Source: Deltaproteobacteria bacterium
Lineage (GTDB): Bacteria > Desulfobacterota > BSN033 > UBA1163
Assembly: GCA_016875155.1 (NCBI GenBank)
Contig: VGSD01000057.1
Span: 1 to 10,849 of the forward strand
Direction of reading: 5' to 3'
DNA: 10,849 nt
Positions 6,773-10,849 of this stretch are shown here, one piece after another. Positions within the stretch are counted from its first letter, which is position 1. The number at the start of each line of letters is the position of its first letter. Both the position numbers and the translations under genes were made by a program. The notes below the pieces were generated by a model. The model saw only the letters and a program-made list of their open reading frames with translations, had not been told where the DNA came from and made no database searches.

Positions 6773-7137
6773 TTTGAAAGAGTGAGTGCTCCGGACGTGC
6801 AGACCTTAATGCATTGGGGATTTCCCAGACAGAGATCGCAATGATAAGCGTTTTTGCCGAAAACGGTCAGACCATCAAAAGGGCATTGTTTTGCCCTTTG
6901 ATAACTCCAGATGAATTTATTTCTTTCCTGAGCAGGTTTTCCTTCCTCTCCATCGAGACATTTCATTTCCTTGCACTGGCGGCAGAGAAGGGGGGTATTG
7001 AGGCTCGTATCGAGATCGTCTTTTTGAATGCGAATCGCTGATTTCCCTGTATGGATGGTTCCCAAGTGGAAAAGGGAGCAGATCATTTCACAGAGATGAC
7101 AACCGCTGCATTTGTTTGGATCAATTTTAATTTTCAT
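6769..7137 (-). CDS. 4Fe-4S ferredoxin-type electron-transfer protein, likely partner of the aldehyde oxidoreductase
   Basis: This 122-residue iron-sulfur protein belongs to the HycB/DmsB-like group that accepts electrons from molybdopterin or tungstopterin enzymes. Cysteines are arranged C10-x2-C13-x2-C16-x3-C20, then C52-x2-C55-x4-C60, a lone C85 followed by Pro, and C100-x2-C103-x5-C109-x3-C113. Twelve cysteines suffice for three [4Fe-4S] clusters. Common relatives have sixteen for four, with a second CxxCxxCxxxCP stretch between residues 60 and 85. Here that part looks collapsed, with C85-Pro as its remnant. There is no signal peptide, so it should be cytoplasmic. It lies on the same strand 3' of the oxidoreductase, as in AOR systems that use a dedicated ferredoxin subunit. 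The spacer between them is long (about 324 nt), so separate transcription is possible. Confidence 0.88.
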   Translation of the reverse strand: MKIKIDPNKCSGCHLCEMICSLFHLGTIHTGKSAIRIQKDDLDTSLNTPLLCRQCKEMKCLDGEEGKPAQERNKFIWSYQRAKQCPFDGLTVFGKNAYHCDLCLGNPQCIKVCTSGALTLSK

Positions 7138-7288
7138 TCAATGTGGGAGAGCCCTTTCTTTTATTAAAAGCTCAAATGCCAAAGTTCGCACGAAGTGATG
7201 AACCGAAGGTGAATCAAAGTCAAATCAAATCCAAAGGTAAAATGTCAATAATCTCTTTTTTGAACTTTGACATTACGTAAAAATACTT

Positions 7289-7309
7289 CCTCTCCCCTGG
7301 CGGGAGAGG
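7289..7309. repeat. Short GC-rich hairpin upstream of repeat copy B
   Basis: cctctccc (7289-7296) and gggagagg (7302-7309) form an 8-bp perfect stem with a five-base loop. It is followed by gaggtgaggggg (7313-7324), which is nearly complementary to the first arm of the adjacent repeat at 7342. The pair may therefore form one composite palindrome about 90 bp long. Confidence 0.55.
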
Positions 7310-7341
7310 ATTGAGGTGAGGGGGAATATGGATTCAATGAT

Positions 7342-7436
7342 TCACCCCCACCCTCACCCTCCCCCATCAAGGGGGAGGGGGCTTAGTCATATTTTCATCG
7401 TTAGTGGGTGACGAACCTTTAATGTAAAATTCATTT
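7342..7436. repeat. Interspersed intergenic repeat, copy B (within gap 7138-7461)
   Basis: This is the second copy of the element at 3691-3788, in the same orientation on the + strand. ccctccccc (7357-7365) pairs perfectly with gggggaggg (7371-7379), followed by a 46-nt block at 7391-7436 that is 38/46 identical to copy A. A degenerate tandem tail of ggaatttg-like units follows (7441-7462). It lies just after the oxidoreductase stop codon on the - strand. Its strong hairpin could therefore also dampen read-through into the ferredoxin gene, although no T-run follows. The remainder of the 324-nt gap (7138-7288) is A/T-rich with no gene or clear promoter seen. Confidence 0.7.
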
Positions 7437-7461
7437 GACATTTGGAATTTGAAATTTGGAT

Positions 7462-9321
7462 TTATACCTCCAATCCTAACCTCCTGAGAGTTTCCTTCCT
7501 GGGAATCCCATTCTTATCCCAGCCATGAAGCCGATAATACTCATCGAGCATCCCATTAAATTCTTCCCTTGAGATTACCTCTCCCTTTGCCGGTCCCTCT
7601 GGGATAGGCTCCTCAAAGTACCTTCTGGGAAGGGTGTCATCTTTCCGGAAAATCCCATCCCTGACCAGCATCATTCTTTCAAGGGTATAAATTCTTTCGC
7701 CAATGGTTTTTAATTCTTTCGGGGTGATCGTAAGCCCTGTAGAAAGGGCGATCAGCTTCGAGAATTGTTTATACTGAGGGGCATGGGGACTTGAAAAAAC
7801 GGTTAGGAAGCGGCAGAAACCAAGGGAGTCTGATACAGCATTGAGGAGTTCATGCCACCAGACCATTCTCCCTTTGCCCGAATAAGATGAGAATTGACTG
7901 CTGACCGAACCGCCATAGATCTTTTCTAATATATCCTCCGGAAGTCCCAAAACATCTAACGAAGGGCGACTTCTCATGTGGCAGGCGCCACGCGTGGAAG
8001 TGGCCATTCCCAGGGCAAAACTTTTTGGCAATCGTTCATCAGTCATCTCAATGGGGAAATTCTTAACATTGAGGAGATACTCTTCCGAGCCCTCTCCAAA
8101 CACCCTTTTTGCGAAGGGGCCTTCTGCCAGAGTATTTCCAAATTCCTTTCTCTGTGCTATGTGATGAAGAAGTTGAAGAATAGATTCCCCATCTCCCCAA
8201 TCAAGAGAACTTCCTGTTAGTTTCTTATCGAGGATTCCCCTCTGATACAGTTCCATGGCCCAGGCGATGTAGGAGCCGGTGGAGATGGTATCCAGGCCAT
8301 AACGATTGCAGAGCTCAGTCGCATAGATGATATTTTCTAAATCGAGGTTTCCCAATTTTGTTCCCAAAGAGCCAATGGAGGCATACTCAGGTCCTTCGCC
8401 TTTGGTTCCGTAATACCGGCCTTCTGGGAGGCAGTAGCGATGGCGGCAATGGGCAGGGCAACCAAAACAGGAGAGCATTCCAAAAGAATAGGGTTCCAAT
8501 GCCTCAGCTTCCAAAGCATATCCCTGGTCACCGATCGTTGTAAGTTGATTATTACGGATACTTAAAAAACCCATGGCATTGGCATATTGAAAGAGAAGAG
8601 GGGTCCCATATCTTCCCAGAGCCTGAACCCACTTTGAATCCATCAGTCTCTTCAATTGCCCGAGGTAGTACCGAAGATAATTTTTCGGATCAGCAATTTT
8701 GATTTCCAGGGTTCCTCTCACTGCCACAGCCTTCAGATTCTTAGAACCCATGACTGCTCCCATTCCAGTCCTTCCGGCAGAGTTTTTCAAACCGGTGCGT
8801 ATGGAAGCAAATCTGACCAAATTCTCTCCTGCCAGACCAATACAAGCAACCCGGACCTTTTCATCTCCCAGTTCCTGCCGGATTCTCTGCTGTGTTTCAA
8901 CGGTATCGAGACCTGAAAGTGGCTTTGCATCCCGGATCTCAATTCCCCTGTTTTTAATCATGAGATAGACTGGTTTCCGGCTTCTTCCTGTGATCACCAA
9001 ATGACTAAACCCGGTCTGAACCAATTCAGCACCAAAATCTCCCCCCATATTGGAATCTCCGAGATGGCCTGATTCCGGGGATTTGGCAGTGATGTTGATC
9101 CGGGAACCGAAACCGAGGGTTCCGGTGAGGAGACCCGCTCCAAAGATGAGGGGGGTTTCCGGAGAAAGAGGATCGAGATCCGGGGAATAGATCTTGGACA
9201 GAAGATACATATTGATTCCTCTTCCGCCCAGGAATTTTCTGCGGAGATCTAAGTGAATCGATTTGATTTTGATCGAGGAGTTGCTCAGATTGATGAAAGC
9301 GATTTTTCTTTCAAGGACCAT
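7462..9321 (-). CDS. Aldehyde ferredoxin oxidoreductase, tungstopterin type (AOR family)
   Basis: This enzyme oxidises an aldehyde to its carboxylic acid, or runs the reverse, using a bis-tungstopterin cofactor and one [4Fe-4S] cluster, with electrons passing to ferredoxin. From the ATG at 9321 the protein has 619 residues, the usual AOR length. The N-terminal GGRGIN is at 32-37 and the pterin-binding NMGGDFG at 91-97. The cluster motif is C285-x2-C288-x3-C292, with its fourth ligand C503 in DSLGFC. GEGPEY is at 308-313, GLDTISTG at 342-349, and TRGACH ends at His448 near the tungsten site. All expected motifs are intact and no signal peptide is present. A TTG at 9330 would add three residues; neither start has a clear Shine-Dalgarno, and a TATAAT on this strand at 9336-9331 sits so close that the mRNA may be nearly leaderless. 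The substrate is unknown. Confidence 0.95.
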   Translation of the reverse strand: MVLERKIAFINLSNSSIKIKSIHLDLRRKFLGGRGINMYLLSKIYSPDLDPLSPETPLIFGAGLLTGTLGFGSRINITAKSPESGHLGDSNMGGDFGAELVQTGFSHLVITGRSRKPVYLMIKNRGIEIRDAKPLSGLDTVETQQRIRQELGDEKVRVACIGLAGENLVRFASIRTGLKNSAGRTGMGAVMGSKNLKAVAVRGTLEIKIADPKNYLRYYLGQLKRLMDSKWVQALGRYGTPLLFQYANAMGFLSIRNNQLTTIGDQGYALEAEALEPYSFGMLSCFGCPAHCRHRYCLPEGRYYGTKGEGPEYASIGSLGTKLGNLDLENIIYATELCNRYGLDTISTGSYIAWAMELYQRGILDKKLTGSSLDWGDGESILQLLHHIAQRKEFGNTLAEGPFAKRVFGEGSEEYLLNVKNFPIEMTDERLPKSFALGMATSTRGACHMRSRPSLDVLGLPEDILEKIYGGSVSSQFSSYSGKGRMVWWHELLNAVSDSLGFCRFLTVFSSPHAPQYKQFSKLIALSTGLTITPKELKTIGERIYTLERMMLVRDGIFRKDDTLPRRYFEEPIPEGPAKGEVISREEFNGMLDEYYRLHGWDKNGIPRKETLRRLGLEV

Positions 9322-9330
9322 TTCCGGCAA

Positions 9331-9336
9331 ATTATA
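9331..9336 (-). promoter_or_regulatory. Possible -10 box for the aldehyde oxidoreductase gene
   Basis: TATAAT reads on the - strand immediately upstream of the coding start. A sigma70 transcript from it would begin around 9324, within a few bases of the ATG at 9321. No good -35 is present at the correct distance, so this may be chance in A/T-rich DNA or need an activator. Confidence 0.3.
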
Positions 9337-9423
9337 ACAGAATCAGGCTCAGGATTACACAGTTTCCCCAAATTTATAAATGCGCTTCTAATCTGTGCAA
9401 TCAGTTCTTAATCTTTGGAATCA

Positions 9424-9451
9424 GAGATTTCTGAAATTTTTCAGAAATCTC
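9424..9451. promoter_or_regulatory. 28-bp palindrome, candidate operator between divergent genes
   Basis: gagatttctgaaa (9424-9436) and tttcagaaatctc (9439-9451) are perfect 13-bp arms around two bases. The palindrome ends 11 bp before the TTGACA of the promoter for the small SAP-protein gene and lies about 100 bp upstream of the oxidoreductase start on the other strand. Position and symmetry suit a dimeric regulator serving both directions. As RNA it would also form a strong hairpin, so a terminator role is an alternative. Confidence 0.5.
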
Positions 9452-9462
9452 AAAGAATCTTC

Positions 9463-9491
9463 TTGACAAACTTCCGGAATCGGAAAACAAT
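9463..9491 (+). promoter_or_regulatory. Sigma70-type promoter for the small SAP-domain gene
   Basis: A perfect -35 TTGACA (9463-9468) is followed after 17 bp by AACAAT (9486-9491), four of six matches to the -10 consensus. Transcription would start near 9498, just ahead of the ggggggg ribosome-binding site at 9501-9507, giving a very short leader. Confidence 0.55.
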
Positions 9492-9510
9492 CTAATTACA
9501 GGGGGGGAAT

Positions 9511-9705
9511 ATGAAAATCCAAGAGGTCCGGGCAAAAGCAAAGGCTCTCGGGATCAAAAACACATTTGGATTAAAAAAGGAGGAATTGATCCGGAGGGTG
9601 CAAAAGGCCGAAGGCAATTTTGATTGCTTTGGGACGGCAAACGAATATTGTGATCAGTTCCAGTGCTGTTTCAGAGACGATTGCTTTCGCTTTGTTAAAG
9701 ATTGA
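9511..9705 (+). CDS. Small SAP/Rho-N-like domain protein with C-terminal cysteine motif
   Basis: This 64-residue protein has a helix-extended-helix N-terminal half: MKIQEVRAKAKALGIKNTFG then LKKEELIRRVQKAEG, the SAP or Rho-N-terminal-like pattern found in nucleic-acid-binding proteins. Its C-terminal half carries Cys39, Cys47, Cys52, Cys53 and Cys58 in the order FDCFGTA, EYCDQFQCCFRDDCF. That spacing could bind zinc or an iron-sulfur cluster. Similar short proteins are, from memory, common in anaerobic delta-type bacteria and uncharacterised. A poly-G ribosome-binding site at 9501-9507 and a clear promoter support expression as its own unit. The specific role is unknown; a redox- or metal-responsive nucleic-acid binder is a guess. 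Confidence 0.82.
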   Translation: MKIQEVRAKAKALGIKNTFGLKKEELIRRVQKAEGNFDCFGTANEYCDQFQCCFRDDCFRFVKD

Positions 9706-9751
9706 TGGGCTGTTTCCCAAATCGATTTAATGCTTCGATCCCGTGCTTTGC

Positions 9752-9779
9752 GGGACATGGTCGGAAAAAATTATATAAT
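9752..9779 (+). promoter_or_regulatory. Candidate promoter for the DUF169 gene
   Basis: GGGACA (9752-9757, four of six matches to the -35 consensus) is followed after 16 bp by a perfect TATAAT (9774-9779). The -35 overlaps the right arm of a small hairpin (tcccg/cggga). The resulting leader of roughly 115 nt would carry the stem-loop at 9788-9850. Confidence 0.45.
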
Positions 9780-9787
9780 TTGAATAA

Positions 9788-9850
9788 ATCACCGTTCGCC
9801 TCGGTTGCGAGTCGATGCGACCTGAGGCTCTCGAAGGGTGAACAGGTGAT
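9788..9850 (+). repeat. Long imperfect stem-loop / REP-like palindrome in the DUF169 leader
   Basis: atcaccgttc (9788-9797) pairs with gaacaggtgat (9840-9850) with one bulged base. An inner arm cctcggttgc (9799-9808) pairs with gcgacctgagg (9817-9827) with one G-T pair and one mismatch. The outer parts (accgttcgcc, cgaagggtgaac) resemble a palindrome widely dispersed in bacterial genomes, here with about 20 extra central bases. That similarity is from memory. It could be a mobile REP-type repeat or an RNA leader structure. Confidence 0.55.
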
Positions 9851-9902
9851 ACCTTGATAATATGGGAGACATACATTTAGAAATTAGAAGGAAGGATGGG
9901 CT

Positions 9903-10694
9903 ATGTCAGAGATGACCGTTCGGCTTTTTGAGGCACTGAATAAGTATGGTCGCTTTCCAACTCTTCCATTGGGAATCAAGTTAGTTAGAGAAGGTAACCC
10001 CGTTCCGCAAAAGGCAAAATACCCGCTCAAGAATATGGGCATCCGTTTATCCCTATGCCAGGGATTGACTGCCGCCAGAACATTTGGTTGGACTATTTCC
10101 TTCAGAAAGGAAGATCATGCCTGTCCTCTTGCTCACGTCTTTTTAGGGCATATTCAACCGGATCTATTTCTACAGGGCACGATTGCCGGAACTTATCAAG
10201 ACATGGATGAATGTGCAAGGAGCATGGAAGCTTCCTTTTCTCGATGGCCCGTAGGTTCTATCCAAGAAATATGGATGTCCCCTTTAAATCTCTGTGAATA
10301 TGATCCAGACCTGGCGATCGTTTACGGTCATCCCGGCCAGATCCTTGTCTTGATCCATGCGGCTAATTTTAGAAAGGGAACGGGTATCAAATCACTGAGT
10401 CATGGACGTGGGGGGTGTGCCACCTGGTCAGCTGGAGTCATCCAGTCGAATGAATGCACCTATATGATTCCTGGCTCGGGGGAGAGGGTGTTTGCTGGAG
10501 CCCAAGATCATGAGATGTCTTTCGCTATTCCATACTCGCAGTTTGAAAACATCATGAATGGATTGGAATTCATGAGAAAAAAGGGAGTCTACCGATATCC
10601 TGTTCCCAATCTCTCCATATTGTCGCAACCCAAAATCCCTAAGGAATATTTTTCCATCGATCCTGACTTTAAACCTGATCCCGCCAATAAGTAA
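9903..10694 (+). CDS. DUF169 family protein of unknown function
   Basis: This 263-residue protein is recognised as DUF169 (COG2043) by its conserved cysteine-centred segments: PLGIKLV near 22-28, RLSLCQGLTAARTFGWT at 48-64 (Cys52), EDHACPLAHVFLG at 70-82 (Cys74), and HGRGGCATWSAGVI at 167-180 (Cys172). Further cysteines lie at 104, 131 and 185. Family members occur mainly in anaerobic bacteria and archaea and have no established function; invariant cysteines suggest metal or redox chemistry. No signal peptide or membrane segment is seen. ATG 9903 is well supported by aaggaagga (9888-9896) six bases upstream. It appears to be a single-gene unit with its own promoter and leader, placed near but not in line with the oxidoreductase genes. 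Confidence 0.85.
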   Translation: MSEMTVRLFEALNKYGRFPTLPLGIKLVREGNPVPQKAKYPLKNMGIRLSLCQGLTAARTFGWTISFRKEDHACPLAHVFLGHIQPDLFLQGTIAGTYQDMDECARSMEASFSRWPVGSIQEIWMSPLNLCEYDPDLAIVYGHPGQILVLIHAANFRKGTGIKSLSHGRGGCATWSAGVIQSNECTYMIPGSGERVFAGAQDHEMSFAIPYSQFENIMNGLEFMRKKGVYRYPVPNLSILSQPKIPKEYFSIDPDFKPDPANK

Positions 10695-10726
10695 CACCCA
10701 AATTGAGCGATTTTTTTAAATTTCAT

Positions 10727-10800
10727 TGTAGCGCAACCCTTTAGGGTTGCTTCTGATCCCTGCCTGCGGCAGGCAAGCAAGGCTAAAGCCTTGCGCTACA
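10727..10800. repeat. Cloverleaf-like triple-hairpin repeat
   Basis: Outer arms tgtagcgcaa (10727-10736) and ttgcgctaca (10791-10800) are perfect reverse complements. Inside lie three hairpins: gcaaccct/agggttgc (10733-10750), tgcctg/caggca (10761-10775) and gcaaggct/agccttgc (10777-10794). The first and third share bases with the outer stem, so two alternative folds are possible. No ORF is present. This looks like a REP/MITE-type intergenic element, not a tRNA: no anticodon or T-loop signature is seen. Confidence 0.7.
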
Positions 10801-10820
10801 AATCACCCGCTGGGTGATTT
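10800..10820 (+). terminator. Possible intrinsic terminator hairpin
   Basis: aaatcaccc (10800-10808) and gggtgattt (10812-10820) form a 9-bp perfect stem with a three-base loop, ending in a run of T bases then taaacc. The stem is only moderately GC-rich and the T-run is short. It lies about 105 nt after the DUF169 stop, immediately following the cloverleaf repeat, so it could instead be part of that repeat. Confidence 0.35.
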
Positions 10821-10849
10821 TAAACCTGAGATGAAACCTGTAGATAAAG

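Noticed and set aside
10727..10800. tRNA-like cloverleaf
   Set aside because: The fold lacks an anticodon loop, T-psi-C loop and acceptor features, and its hairpins compete with the outer stem; a repeat element fits better.

Overview
The window looks like chromosomal DNA from a strictly anaerobic, Desulfobacterota-like (formerly deltaproteobacterial) organism, probably assembled from an environmental sample. That assignment is an inference. It rests on the gene families seen together: a tungsten-type aldehyde ferredoxin oxidoreductase, a B12-dependent acyl-CoA mutase with a separate cobalamin subunit, a PaaK-like acyl-CoA ligase, DUF169, a small SAP/cysteine protein and a PcnB-type nucleotidyltransferase. 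The spacers are rich in palindromic repeats. No phage, IS transposase, CRISPR array, tRNA or rRNA was seen.

Positions 1-5532 (+ strand) hold a CoA-thioester module: an acyl-CoA mutase large subunit cut by the left edge, the small B12-binding subunit, a phenylacetate-CoA-ligase-like enzyme, and a second complete mutase large subunit about three-quarters identical to the first. The spacers of 205, 250 and about 350 nt are unusually long for an operon. Each contains palindromic DNA, including an element with 19-bp perfect terminal inverted repeats at 1981-2144. The mutase large subunits keep the fold, the CoA contacts and the B12 contacts. They have lost nearly every polar residue that holds the substrate in methylmalonyl-CoA mutase, so they probably act on a different, unidentified acyl-CoA. 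This is the most interesting signal in the window.

Positions 5513-9321 (- strand) run towards the first block: aldehyde ferredoxin oxidoreductase, a three-cluster ferredoxin-like protein, then a poly(A) polymerase/tRNA nucleotidyltransferase whose start codon overlaps the ferredoxin stop (ATGA). The two blocks meet tail to tail with a 20-bp coding overlap and no visible intrinsic terminator.

Positions 9463-10849 (+ strand) hold two small transcription units: a 64-residue SAP-domain/cysteine protein behind a good promoter and a 13-bp palindrome, and a DUF169 protein behind a TATAAT promoter and a long stem-loop. A multi-hairpin repeat closes the window.

A working hypothesis, not shown by the sequence alone: the oxidoreductase turns an aldehyde into an acid with electrons going to the ferredoxin, the ligase activates an acid to its CoA thioester, and the mutase rearranges a derived CoA thioester. 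This resembles anaerobic arylacetate/indoleacetate catabolism, where a PaaK-like ligase and a B12 mutase occur together. Genes for the intermediate steps are not in this window.
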